From Chloromonas sp. AAM2 (lineage: Eukaryota; Chlorophyta; Chlorophyceae; Chlamydomonadales; Chlamydomonadaceae), in NCBI GenBank assembly GCA_004335635.1, contig QAXH01005972.1, forward strand, positions 1 to 54,842: a stretch of DNA of 54,842 bases, in the 5' to 3' direction. How positions within the stretch are numbered: the first letter of the stretch is position 1; the number at the start of each line of letters is the position of its first letter. Shown in pieces: positions 10,880 to 22,800 of the stretch. The position numbers and the translations under genes are program-made. The notes beneath the pieces were generated by a model. That model ran no database searches. It was not told the DNA's origin and worked only from the letters and a program-made list of their open reading frames with translations.

Positions 10880-12799
10880 TTACTCCAAGGCGTAGCCTGC
10901 GATGAAAAGCAGAAAGAACGCCGCCAGTGCTCCGTAGATCAGCCCTGACTTCTGCCCCTCGGTCATGCTGTTGGTGCCCAGCCCATACTTCTGGTTCTCC
11001 GCGAAACCAGCCACCACTTTGAGCTTGCTCTCAAAGCGTTCCTTGTTGGCTCCACAGATGGGACAGATGTACTCAGCAGGCAGATCCTGGAAGACCACAG
11101 CAGCATGTCACGTGATGAGATGCAGTTTTTGCACGAGATCCGCTGCCTTGGCCTTTGAACAGCAGTCGACCCTACTTACATGCTGACGTGTGGCATGACT
11201 AGATGCAGCTGTTCCTTGGCATCTGCTGCCTTGGCGCCGAGGCAGTCGGTCACCTTGTTAAATCAGTCAGCTTTGGGTGTCAGTCCTATTGTGGAGCTGG
11301 TGCCAGTAAAGATCGCAGTTGAATGCGCAAAGGATTACCCGGGAGTGCACAAGCTCCTGGGCTGCACCATGCAATGACTGCCTGGGCTGTGCCACACCAT
11401 CTGATGCAATAGAGCACATCTTTGGACACATGAATGGTGATGGCCGGGGCCATAAAGGCAAAGGTTGGCAAAAAATGCACCGCCAAGCCATCACATAGAG
11501 TGCCTCACCTGGAAGTTCGTTCCCTTTGAGATGGGGAACTCTGGGTCACCCTTCTCTGGCAGGTACTCAAATCCACACCCCTGCAGCACAAAGCGATTTG
11601 TTCCGGGTTTTGATTGTGTCCGGCAGATGCATGTATGTTTCCGGAGTCCGTAAGTTGATAGGCAGTATGCAAGGCAGGCCATACCTTGGCAAGGGCCAAG
11701 GCAAACAGGCAACCATGTGTGACCGTTCCATGAGCATGCGAAGATAGGGACATGGAGGCATGCCATGCGTACCCCAGCATGGAAGGAGTCATTGGCCTGG
11801 TGCAGTGCATGCCTGACCTGACATGACAAGATGCAGAGTGGATGCATGTGGCAACAACTGCACTGCCCGTAGCAGATTGGCACACCAGCCAGACCATGAC
11901 GCCTCGTCACTGTTATTTGGCTCCCCGCATCCCTGTAGTTTTGCTGAAACCTTTTGCTGCTTGCTTGCTTGCCTTGCATGTTGCGCTGCCCGCGCCAATA
12001 ACCATGAACTTCTCAGCCGCTCTCAGCTTCTCCGCAGCCATCTTCTTCCTGTATGCCTCAGAGTCAGTGTTCTGCAGCAGCATGAATTCGCATTCAAGAA
12101 AATGGTTGTAGAATGCAGCGTGCATGGCACATGGTCTCTCCGCATGGATGCTTGACACACGCTGTTGTGGTCACGATGGCAACATGATTTGAAGCTGGTT
12201 AAACATGCAAAATTGGGCTGCGATGGCAGGTCCAGGTTTCGCATGCGGCATGTCAAGCAATCGCGCAACATGTTCAGTTCCATCCGCCATGTTGATGAAT
12301 ACCCATGTTAGAGTATGCATGTCAGAATATATGTACAAAGGCAACATTCTGATGCATGACCCACATGACCATGCTGTGGTGGTGCGGGTACATCCACTGG
12401 CAGGAATCCCCATCGCACCTAAACTTTGCCACGCACCTCGATTTCAGACCCCGGAGTAGCAGTCTCTGGCTCCGCGAAAACAATCAGCGGTCGCTGCAAC
12501 TGCGAGGCACAAAGCACATTCTCTGGATGATCCAGATGCGACTGTCCGAGCCACACACTGGCAAATCAGCCGCTACCTCACCCGTGCATGTCTGCAGCCT
12601 GCTGGTTTGTGTACCACTGAAGTTCTGAGCCTGGCTGCCTGCGGCGAGTAGCGAGCAATGAAGACGCGGCGTTAGTGAGGGTTTACAGTTCGTGGAAATG
12701 GCCTCACGAAAAAGCCTTTGCTGCTGCAGTCAGAGCCCTAGGTACTGTGGGCACCTGTGGCATGCCAGTTTGAAGAGCTTGTTTGCTGAGAAGCGACAT
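10880..12799 (-). CDS. RBD1: thylakoid rubredoxin with C-terminal membrane anchor (RBD1 type)
   Basis: Five exons, 12708-12799, 12437-12557, 11973-12071, 11509-11580 and 10880-11086, join in phase to 196 residues. Iron ligands are Cys103 and Cys106 (TCKGCGFEY, split by an intron) and Cys136 and Cys139 (YICPICGA). The linker FPISKGTNFQDLPAEY is typical of rubredoxin. Residues about 177-195 are one hydrophobic helix near the C-terminus. The first 60 or so residues are Ala/Ser/Thr/Lys-rich like a chloroplast transit peptide. RBD1 in Chlamydomonas and plants is a thylakoid rubredoxin needed for photosystem II assembly; the same role here is inferred from architecture. Intron 3 uses a GC donor (AAG|GCAAGC at 11972-11971). 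The first exon and its ATG at 12799 rest on phase and composition only, because a stop just upstream of 12557 forces an upstream start exon. Confidence 0.85.
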
Positions 12800-13283
12800 C
12801 TGGCTTGGTTTAGCTAGTTGGTGATGCTTAGTTGTTGAACACAGTGACGAGTATCGCAGTGACAACACAGGCAACACGGCGGTGCGAGGGCGACAAGCCA
12901 CATCTAGCAGGGGACCAGTAACGACTGGGGACTAGTAACGTCCCGCCACGTGTGAACTGCCAACCTGGCAGGTGACTGGTGAGTGGCACGCAATGAGCGA
13001 TAAGGCAAGATGCCAGATGGTTCGCTGAGTAGCCCACATACAGGCGTGCATGCATCACCACTTTGCTCCACTTCCACAGCCTGCTGAGGGCCAACCTGCT
13101 TGTTTGTTACAGCAGATTGGTAAGCCCACATCATCTTGGCATCAGGTTGCCCAACCCCAAAAATCAGTGGCTCGGGTTGCCATGCAGTATCATAAAGTCT
13201 TTCATCATCAGGAGTAGACGCAGCAGCGAGCCCATCAGCACGTGCATGCCGTCAGCAGCGCGGGCAGAAGCATTCGCGCCCAC
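12800..13283. promoter_or_regulatory. shared divergent promoter region
   Basis: Fewer than 500 nt separate the modelled start of the minus-strand rubredoxin gene (12799) from the start of the plus-strand PRMT7-like gene (13284, or 13242 for an upstream in-frame ATG). No coding exon was recognised between them, so the interval must hold both 5' UTRs and promoters. No TATA box or other named element could be supported by eye. Confidence 0.4.
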
Positions 13284-13645
13284 ATGTTTATCCAGCGACT
13301 GAATGCAGCTACAGGAGACATGGAATGGGTTGTTGTTGAAGCCCCTGGTAAGCACACCAAAGCCTTGATGCTTGCCGTGCGCAGGCTATCGGTTACCAGC
13401 ACACACCCAGGTAGCAGCCTCACTGTACATGTGCACTTACTTGAACGCGTGCACTAGAGTGGAACATACGGCCATATATTCCCTTTCCTTCCTTTGCACA
13501 GGTGAAGGTGGAGAGGATGATGCATCCTCTGACCTGGTGGCAGCCTCGTCATACCTTGACATGCTTACAGACCAGCGGCGCAACCGGGCCTACCACATGG
13601 CCATTGACAGAGCACTGGCTCGACCCCTGCATGTAGGAGAAGGAC

Positions 13646-13710
<65 letters not shown>

Positions 13711-13721
13711 CNNNNNNNCAA

Positions 13722-13789
<68 letters not shown>

Positions 13790-16700
13790 CGCGCCTCGGC
13801 TTTTCCCCTCAGCGTCGTTTATAATTAGCGCTGCAAAGGTACATATGAGAAACAGACAAAACACATTTATTGAAGTAACAAGCGCTTGCTCCAGGTATTC
13901 CCAGCCTCACAACAACATCCTGGTTATCTGTTTGCCAGCATGTGCTTTGTGTCTTTACATGATGGGTTTCTCGGCTTTGTCCGCCGCTGCCCTCCTGTAA
14001 TCTCGCAACCATTAATAGCCTGTTGTCATTGCCTCTCTTTGTCCGCATGACATGGCCACTGTCATCGGCAATGGCCACCTCACTGCAGGCGGCCATGAGC
14101 TTCTCCTTGTATTCGTTGCCTCACTCAGCATACTCCAACCTGATGTGCACTGCCTGCCTTGTGTACCACCGGATGCTGCAGCCACCTTATGTTCGCCCTG
14201 TGTCTGTCACGATGTAAATGGGCGGATAGAAAAAGGCACGCACTCATTCACTCACTCCCTCACCGTGCAACTGTTACCGGCAATGGCTATCTGACTACAG
14301 GCGTCAATCGCAGCAGGGCAAACTCCATCCTGGCGTGCACTGCCTGTGCTGTGTGCCACCCCGCAGGCTCCCTCGCCACCCCAGGTTCTGGACATAGGCA
14401 CAGGCACCGGGCTGCTGGCCATGATGGCAGCACGTGCACTGCAGCGACACTGGGGACTGCCTACACATGACTCGAGCAGCCAACACACCACCGCCATGCA
14501 CCAACCCTCACCTGCCACGCATGAGCATGCATCACTGGGCAGCGAGGTGCAGCAGGAGAACACGCATGGGCCGTCGGACCGTCCTGTAAAGCAACCAAGC
14601 GCCGGCCTGCAGGACAGCACTGGCCCTGTGTCATCTCACGCCCCAGTGTGTGAAGGCAGCAGCCTGCCTGTCGTGGTGGCCTGTGAGGTGTTTCCCCCCA
14701 TGGCTGCACTGGCTCAGCGGGTCATTGCTGCCAACGGCCTGCAGCATGCCGTGCGGGTCGTGCTCAAGCGGTCGGACGAGCTCACAGTAGGGTCAGCTAA
14801 CGAATCAGCAGAAGATCGGCGGGCTGCCTCAGGACGGAACATGGGAGGTTCACATCTGGATGGCGGCATCAAGCATGAGCCCAGCAAGGGCCGCGGAGCG
14901 AGGCAGGGGGTCACAGCAGATGCTGGTGCGCCTGACTTGCCAGGCCGAGCAGACCTAGTGGTTTCTGAGATACTTGACTCAGGGCTGCTCGGGGAGGGAG
15001 TGCTGCCGACCATGCGGCACGCGGCCAAGCATCTGATGAAGGTGTGAAACCCGGGCTAAGGCCTGACGTGCTGGCTGGCGGTTGCAAGCCTGTGTTCGAT
15101 GGCACAAGTCAACAGCCTTGCAGCCTTTCGGCCTGGTTGCAGTCGTTGTCGTAGGCTAGGTTACACTGCGCTTGAATGGCTCCAGTCGGGAACTGTGTTC
15201 AGCGGCCAAGGCAACAATGGACTTGTAGCGCGACACATGGCCTTGTAACATCCCATTGCTAACGCTTTTTGTAGCGCTGCAACTGTCCACCCAAGAATGC
15301 CTGCTTTCATACCTGTTCCACGCTCTGATGTGTGCAGCCTGGTGCCAGGGCCATCCCTGCAGCAGCCACCATGTGGTGCCAGCTGGTGGACTGCCCCGAC
15401 CTGTGGCACACAGTCAGCCTACAGGAGCACCTAGCACCAGGCCCACACACCCCTGCTGCGCCCCCTGTCACAGCCAAAACTGCTACAAGCGGTCACACAA
15501 CCAGCCCACGTTTTGACGCGGTCACACCGCGCAGCCATGTGAACACACCTGCTGCAGCCCAGCAGGCAGGCAAGGGCACAGAAGTGGTGCAGAAGGTGCT
15601 TCGAGGTCTTGCAGAGCTCGACATGGCCGCACTCATGCCAGACCAGGCAGCTCAGTGTGGTATCAATCAGGCAGCTCAGTGTGATAGTAATCAGGCAGCA
15701 GGCAGCCAGTGGCGGCAGGGCACAGGGGGACAACAACAAGTTGCAACAGCAGGAATGGGGCAGGAACAGCAGGTATTGGGCAACGGCAGGTGTCAGGCAA
15801 CAGGAAGCCCGGGGCAGCAGGGCACAGCAGGGCGAGCTGGTCACATGCAGGCCGATGGTAACGGAGCTAGTGTCGCATGTCCACATGGCCGCATGACATG
15901 GCGCCCGCTGCGTGAGGTGCATGTGGGCCCGCTGCATGCGGCAGGTCGCATGACTCCGCTCAGTGCCCCCGTGCCCCTCATGCACATGGACCTGTGCACG
16001 CCGCCCGAGGAAAACGCCACTGTGCACGGCATTGAGGTAGGCAACGGCATAGCACTGTTGCTCTCCTGAGCCATGCCAAAGGATACTTGGCGGGGGGGGG
16101 GGGGGCGTTGAAAATCCTGCATGAGCCCCTTAGGAAGTGCACGGTGGTCAAGCAAGTTTTGCAATGTCTACGGTGTGCACGTGCATGAACCCCACTCAAA
16201 TGATGGCACACGGAATTGTCATGGACAGGTCTGGCTTTGCTTGCTGATGTTGTCTGCCCTCATCTGCTCCAGCCGATCGTCGCCTCTCTCTTTGACCTGC
16301 AGGTTCCTGTGACGTGCGCTGGGTCAATGCACGGACTGGTATTCTGGTGGCAACTCCACCTGGACAGCTCCCCAGTCCAGCGGCACTTGTCGCGTGATGT
16401 GCCCCCAGGCCATGGCAGCATGCTTCCGCAGCAAGCAGACACCACAACACCAGCGGCTGCCACTCCGCCCCAGCAATCAGCATTGCAGGGATCACATGGG
16501 ATCGACGCTACCGTTGAAATGCCTCTGGTGATCAGCACTGCACCGCCCTGGGTGGGTTCCAGCATGGCACAAGGCGGGGACGGCGGGCCGTTGGACGGCG
16601 TGGCTCAAGAATGGCGGGATCACTGGTCCCAGTGTTGGGCGCCGCTTGCAGGCACCGCTCCTACTCCAGTGTCACCAGGCGATGTGTGCATGGTCAGCTT

Positions 16701-19580
16701 CAGACATGATGACGTCAGTGTGGAAGTCGGCCTGACGCCATCAACTGCTATGGAGCAACCACCACAGTCCTTGGAGACGGCCATGGGCAGGTCACATGCG
16801 ATTGAGCCACTCAACTCAGAACTGTTACTAACCGAGGGCACATTTCCAAGGCTCGATCACGTTGACCATCCTGGTGTTCGGGCCACCCAACCCACGCTGG
16901 TGTTGCCGCCTTTGCGGGATTGGCTGCCACCTGCTTCTGTCAGCGAGCTACATGACATGCCACGCTGGTCTGCCTATGCCAACAGCCTGTTGCAGTGTCT
17001 GGAAGAGCACGCAGACTCCCTGAAACTTGGTGGGACAGACTCCGCAACTGGTCAGGCTGAGGTGGTGATCGTTGGCAATCAGGGCATCATTTTACCGTTG
17101 ATAGCGGCTGTCTGCCTCAGCACCTGGGGCAAAGTAGATGAAACGACTGGCCCAGTCACGTTCCTCTTGCCCAAAGCTAAAGTGACAGCTCTACTGGACA
17201 GTCAAGTTGAGCAGCGGTGGCTTGCGGCTGCGCTTCAGCAGCTGGGCCTGCCGGCTGGGGCAGTGGAGGTTTTGCAACCAGGACCATACATGAAGCGAGC
17301 ACGCCAAGCGGCCCGGCTAGCAGAATTGCAGCCAGAAAGAGCTGGGCATGCCATTGAGTTGACGTCAAGCAAGGCAAAGGCTGGTAAGATGCAAGTTGGC
17401 ATGTTGAGCACCAGGCATTCTTTGCCAGGACCTGTGCTATCAATGTACACCTGTCGCTGCGACGTACGCAGTTGCGCAGGTGAGGGGGCTATCAAGTACT
17501 GGGCATTGTCAACCAAAACGACAGGTCATGCAGGCTCTTGCTAGCAATGCCTAGGCTGAACAGCAACATGCAAGCGAGCAAGCAGCACTGCATTGAGCAT
17601 CTTGCTCTCGCCATCATCACTGTAGTGAAGTATGCTGTAATGTAGTAGTAAAACGTGTCGCGATGTAGCTCAATCACTTACTTTTGCATATCAACAAGAG
17701 TTGTTTGAAAGTTACAAGATACAAGGTACAAGCTACAAGCTACCATCATTCTGTCATTTCATCTCAAGCCTGTTATTCCTGGGCCTGTTTCGTGGTGGCT
17801 GTGTTTTGCGTGTTCCCACGTACCTGCGCCCATACCATGTCAAGTGACCTGTGCAGTTGCAAGTCAGAAGGCACGCCCCCTGCTGGTGCTGATGGCCGAG
17901 CCTAGCTACAGGGAGGCACAGGGCGGGCTGCCCTGGCTCAAGGTGCTGCGCTGTCACCATGATATGCAAGTGTTCAGGTGCGCTTCCAGTATGATGCGCT
18001 ACAAGCTTGCTGGTCAACAAGACGACAAGACGTTGGTGCATACGATAAGGCTTGTCCGCAAGGCTAGAGAAAAACAATTCATAACAGAGCTCTGGGAAGA
18101 AGAATCGAACAAGCTTGGGCTGGGATGTGATCGGCAGGACTGTTTCACAAGCCAGGCAAGCAGCCTGGTAGGTCACATGCAATGGTGCTTCATGGGCGAC
18201 TAGACCACGTGACAAAAAAAGAAGTTTGCCAGTTCTGGGACAATTCGTGTGAGACAGACAGTGACATGGTGCAGGTGTGTAAATGTGTGCACCAGCTTCC
18301 AACAGAACACTTGTCTGACAGCTCACAACTGGAATCCATCCCACGGGCTAAGTTGCCTTGAAATTCACTGAGAAGCGACGTCAGTCATCAGATAGCGTGC
18401 CACTTGCTGCAGACCAGGGTCCTGCATGCACCATCAGACCATGGTTTGCATGTCCGGGTGAATAATGTGGGTCGATCCCACCCTAACCTTCTACAGCTCA
18501 CCCAACACAAAGCCAATTTTGATGATCAAAGTATTTACATTGTATGTGCTCTCCACCTGTCGTTTCTGCAGTGCATGGAATGTCAGACGTGGGGGTGTGC
18601 ATCATCGGTGTTGGCTTGCAGGCTGGCCAAGGACGCTGCTGGCTTCAGGGTGGTCTGCATGCCGCAAACTGCTATTGTGCGCTGTACGGCTGCCAGCATG
18701 CCAGACCTGTGGCGCTCTCGCCACAAGCTGAGCATGGTGGGTGGTTGTGTTGTGGGAGAGGGGGAGAAAAGAGAGAGAGAGAGAGATGTGTAGAGAGGTA
18801 GATAGCGACAAGAGACAGAGAGTACCTACACCTCATTTGCCCAAGATGTCAGCTGTGCTTGCCTCAGCTTGCAACGTAACAAGCTCTTGGAAAATCAAGC
18901 TTTTGGCAAGATGATGAAAAGCCCAAGCGGGGAAAGCACTGGCTGTCCGTCCGCCACCAGTCTCTGCCAACAGAAGACTGATGCTTGGTGTGGCGTGGGT
19001 ATGCGTCTGAGGCTCCATGTACAATCTGAAGTACCATTTGAAGCATAGCTGTCTGCCACCCAGCATACGTGCGTCAGAAGCATGTGTTGTGCTTGGACGT
19101 GATGCTCCTGCTTACATGAAGCGCCGCTCTCTTGTGCAGATGGAAGCCGGCTTGAACTTGTCTGCCTGTAATGCCATTCTGGGCGTCGTTGGCATCGCGG
19201 AGGGTTGCCCAGAGCATTTACGGCCGCTGGCTCATGTTCCCTGGCAATGCGGGGATGGTGTGGATGCCTGCGTGCAGCTGTGTCAGCATGTTGAGCTGCT
19301 GAGGATTACGATGGGTGTGGCGGACCCTGCCATCAAGAATGACGTTCTTCTGACTCTGCCATTGTACACGGCGCCATGCAATGCGATAGTCGCTACTGTC
19401 GACTTGCAATTGCCTTCTTCTCCGATTCATGCGGCAGCACTCGAGCTTGTGAACCCTTGGGCCACCAAAGGTATCGTGCTGCTGCGCGAGCCCCTGCCCT
19501 TGGCAACTTACGAACTTCAAGTGCATGCCCGTCTGATTGCTGACGACTTAGTGCTGCGGGTTGTCGATTGCAACTCGTGA
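13284..19580 (+). CDS. PRMT7: PRMT7-like protein arginine methyltransferase
   Basis: Eight exons, 13284-13347, 13502-13647, 14385-15041, 15338-16036, 16303-17383, 17857-17977, 18622-18736 and 19140-19580, join without a phase error into about 1,107 residues. Animal PRMT7 has about 690; the excess is low-complexity insertion. PRMT7 is a type III enzyme that monomethylates arginine in histones and splicing proteins. The N-terminus (residues 1-20, with TGDMEW) and SSYLDMLTDQRRNRAY match the family. SAM motif I, VLDIGTGTGLL, is at 71-81. The acidic post-motif is ACEVFPPM. The double-E loop VSEILDSGLLGE has Glu265 and Glu274. A segment EWRDHWSQCW and a C-terminal second Rossmann-like half follow, also as in the family. 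An insertion of about 65 residues splits motif I from the acidic post-motif. An in-frame ATG at 13242 is an alternative start. Two TGTAA motifs follow the stop within 25 nt. Confidence 0.85.
13648..13791. repeat. GT microsatellite at a splice donor
   Basis: Exon 2 of the PRMT7-like gene ends at 13647. The intron begins directly with an uninterrupted (GT)n tract, which then degenerates to GC repeats. After a 7-base run of N the (GT)n tract resumes to about 13778 and ends in GCGCGC. The splice donor is therefore the first of dozens of GT dinucleotides. Confidence 0.95.
13712..13718. other. assembly gap (7 N) inside the microsatellite
   Basis: Seven ambiguous bases interrupt the GT/GC repeat. 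The real length of the array is unknown and the placeholder is unlikely to reflect it. Open frames that run through this tract (poly Cys-Val or Thr-His) are artefacts. Confidence 0.95.
18213..18246 (+). repeat. dispersed motif copy 3 (PRMT7-like intron)
   Basis: A run of seven A is followed by GAAGTTTGCCAGTTCTGGG and ACAATTC, inside the intron between exons 17857-17977 and 18622-18736. It is nearly identical to copy 2. The second repeat family (18317-18362) follows 70 nt later. Confidence 0.85.
18317..18362. repeat. second dispersed repeat, copy B
   Basis: This is the partner of 10627-10666: ACTGGAATCC, a short spacer, then GGGCTAAGTTGCCTTGA. It lies in the same PRMT7-like intron as motif copy 3. 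Together the two motifs span about 150 nt and may be the two ends of a short non-autonomous element. Confidence 0.5.
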
Positions 19581-19582
19581 CT

Positions 19583-19600
19583 GTAATCCCGCTGTAATCC
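19583..19600 (+). promoter_or_regulatory. candidate TGTAA polyadenylation signals
   Basis: TGTAA occurs twice within 25 nt after the PRMT7-like stop codon, and again at about 19801. TGTAA is the usual polyadenylation signal of chlorophyte green algae. The next gene starts only 294 nt after this stop codon, so the 3' UTR must be short. Confidence 0.45.
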
Positions 19601-19873
19601 TTGGTTGGAAGCCATCCAGTCTGGCGAGAACTGGCCAAGAGTTCAAGTGTAAGTGTGTTTCCTGTTCTTTGCTTTTGCTGTGAGATGCTAACTGTGTTGT
19701 AGGCAGTGGGTGGCTCCATGACAAAAGCTCACGCTGCTAAGCAACACGAGGAAGAGAAAGTGCCAACCTGGACCACATGTTGAACCGTTTCTTTCCACCA
19801 TTGTAAAGTAACACACAGGTTGCTGCCGCTCTCCTTCCTCCCTTGCTTGCTCTCCACCACATTTTCATTCTTG

Positions 19874-22800
19874 ATGGAAGACCCACCGCCAGTAGCGGAA
19901 CCCAGTTCCCAAACCATGCATCCTTTCCTGGCCGCGGCTGCCGGGCCTAGTGCGTATTCCTATCCTCAAGGCCCCGAGGGATATCAGGCGCCTGCTGTCG
20001 CACCTCAACCTTCAGGGCAAGCCACCATGTACAGCCCAGTGTCATTAGGCGTCGGCTCCGGGAATGCCAATGCTTTTCTAATGCAAGCATTGCAGCAGCA
20101 GCAGCAGCAACAACAACAACAAACGCAGCAAGCGCAAGGCGGGATGGCGGCCGCGCCGGGTACAGCTCTGCAGCAAGCGCCTTTGATGCCGCAAACCCTG
20201 TTTCCTTCTTACGGTGTGCCCAACGCCTATCAGCCTTTTCCTCAGGCGCAACTCCTTCAGCTACAAGCACAAGCGGCAATCGCAGCGGCCCGTGTGACGC
20301 AGCAGACTTCTTCAGGCGGCAAGGTGAGGTTCCGGCGTCCGCAGGCCGTGATTCAATTTCATTGTTCCTTCGTCCCATGCGCACTTGGACAAATCTTGCT
20401 CACAGGTCAAATTGCTACTGACGAGCGGAGGGGCTTCTGCGACCAGTGCAGGAGGTGCGGGCAGTTGCATTGTTTGATCATTTCGGGACTTCTTCACTTT
20501 GAAGTTCCCACTTGCAGCGGCTGCTTGAACAGCATTCTATCGCTCTTCTGCGGAGTCGTGTCTCGCAACAGCGTGCAAGGTTCAATGCACTGCGCTTGCA
20601 CCGTCAGCACGATGCGTTGGTATCACAGCACGGCGCAGCACGCTTGTTGTTTGTGCTCTCCATCCAGGTGTTTGGGAGTACGTGGGTGGCGAAACACGGC
20701 TGCTGGGTGGTTTGGACCCTTTCAACAACAGCTATGCGGACTTGGTTGAACGTGTGGAGGCGGAAGCCAACGTGAAGTTGGGGTTGGAGGTGTGTCCACG
20801 ACCACGACCATGCAATATGCGGGTGTGCAGGCCACGCAGTGAACTCGTTGGCAGTGCATCATGTCTGCTCCAGCCTCGTTATCTAGTGTGCACTGTACCT
20901 GAACAGGTTTGCGCTGTTTGCTCATGCCTGCTGCAGGGCGTTTTGCGCTACGAGTTGCCAGGCTGTCCAGGCACCTTGGTGAACGTGAGGTGTTGTGAGG
21001 ACGTTGCCAACATGTGGTGAGCAATGGCACCCCTGCAATCGCTAGCCCTCCTGTGTCAGCGTGAGGCCCAGCCTGGGTATGATTGGTGGCCGTACAACTA
21101 GCTGACAGCTGTCAAAGCTTGTGGCTGGTGCTGTAGATAGGCCGAAGAGGATTTTCCTGTTGCATGGCAGGCAGGATGATGGGCACAAAGAACGTGCTGT
21201 TGCACGTTGCTGAATTTAGCATGGTCTGCACATGTGCTGCTGCAACAAAAGCTCTTGTGACACGCCCACAGGTCTGAGTGGAATGATTTCTGCAACCTGA
21301 GCAAGCAGCCCACGTTCAAGTTGCATCTGTACGTGGACCGCATGCCCAGCAGCCGCACTCACAGCAGTCACAACAGCGGAGGCAGCCCTAGCGCCACCAC
21401 CAGCGGTTCTCTGCCTTCTGCTGTTGCAAACCTCCGCACTTCTCTGGAAGGCCCACGTAGCGAAGCAGAAGGTTGGGAAGTGCTATGTTTGTGGGATGAC
21501 TTGAAATTGCTTGGCAGTGTAAGCGTGTGAGGATCCTGAACTCAGTTGAATCAAAGGACAGCCCAGGAAGGGTTATCAGGCTAAAGAAGGAGAGGCACAA
21601 ACTTGATATCTCAGGGCTGCAGTGAGCTTCACCAAGCCAACGGTTGCACATGCTGGCTACTGTCTGTGCTGCTCACAATGCTGCTTTTGCCATCTGACGA
21701 TTAGAAGTAAGGAATTTAACTAATCAGGTGCTGTTCTTCTTGATTGCAGCTGACGGCCAGCATCCTGAGGTGGCACGGCGTGAGTCTGGAGCCGTGGGAA
21801 GCCCAAGTAACGGAGTTGCACGCCGTGTTTCCTTCATCACAACCGCACAGTTATCACCTGTTGCAGGGCCCCGCAGCCCACAGCCACAACAAGATGTTCA
21901 GCACAGCAGGGTGAGTGGCCTTCGTCTTGGAAAGAGTTGGTTGGCTTATATGCAGGATTGGGATGAACACCACGTCCTGAAGGTTGTACAGCTGGCTGTC
22001 ACTGTTGTGTCCTGCGCTTTTCTTGTGTGCAGGGTCAGGGTAGCGCACATGCTACTCGTGCTGCTCAAGCAGCTGCGGCTCTGGGCGTTGGCAGCGGTGA
22101 TACTTCGACGCCTGGCACCAGCAGCGGCAGCATTGGAGCTGCAGGTGGCTGGCATAGCACAGCTGTGGCTGGCAGCGCTGGCAAACAGAGTGTGGTGGCG
22201 GATGGTACTGCAGCCGCCCAGACCCAGGGCGAGCCGCGAGCTCAAGACAAGGCGCAGGACAAGGCAAAGGACAAGATGCAGCAGGCGTTCAGCCAGTCTC
22301 TGGCATCCTTTGACCGCCTGCTGACTCGTGTTAGAAATTCTGTTGAGATCATCAGGTACGCCCGGTGTTGGGTTGCAACCAACAGTGCATCCTTGCAATC
22401 GCCTTTGGCATTGCTCTGTCAGCAAGCTGGTTGTCCACTGCTCTTCCACTTCTTGCTTCAATTATTTGCCACCTTTGTGTCCTTGCAGACCTGCTGATCT
22501 GCGCATCATTCGTTTCATTGGCTCTGGCGGTTTTGCTGACTGTTACTTGGCCAAGTGGTTGGGTGTGGAGGTGGCGGTCAAGTGCCTCCGGGACCTGCCA
22601 GGCGTGCATGCAAGCAGCAGGGTGAGGTGGAAGGAGAACGTGTGTGGCTTGCAACCTGTCCTTGGCTCGCTTCAATGTGTTCTAGCGACTCCTGGTTGTG
22701 TTTTACTCGAGGCATCATGTTGCTGCAAGAAGATAGATGACTGAACCTCGGTTACTCGGTTTGTGCCTGCAGGCCGCAGTGAGGGAGCTTTTGCGCGAGG

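Noticed and set aside
13650..13824. Long ORFs of alternating Cys-Val and Thr-His
   Set aside because: They are translations of the GT microsatellite on both strands and run through the N gap.
16091..16105. G-run of about 14 bases as a possible quadruplex
   Set aside because: It is a single homopolymer run inside an intron; no repeated G-tract spacing.
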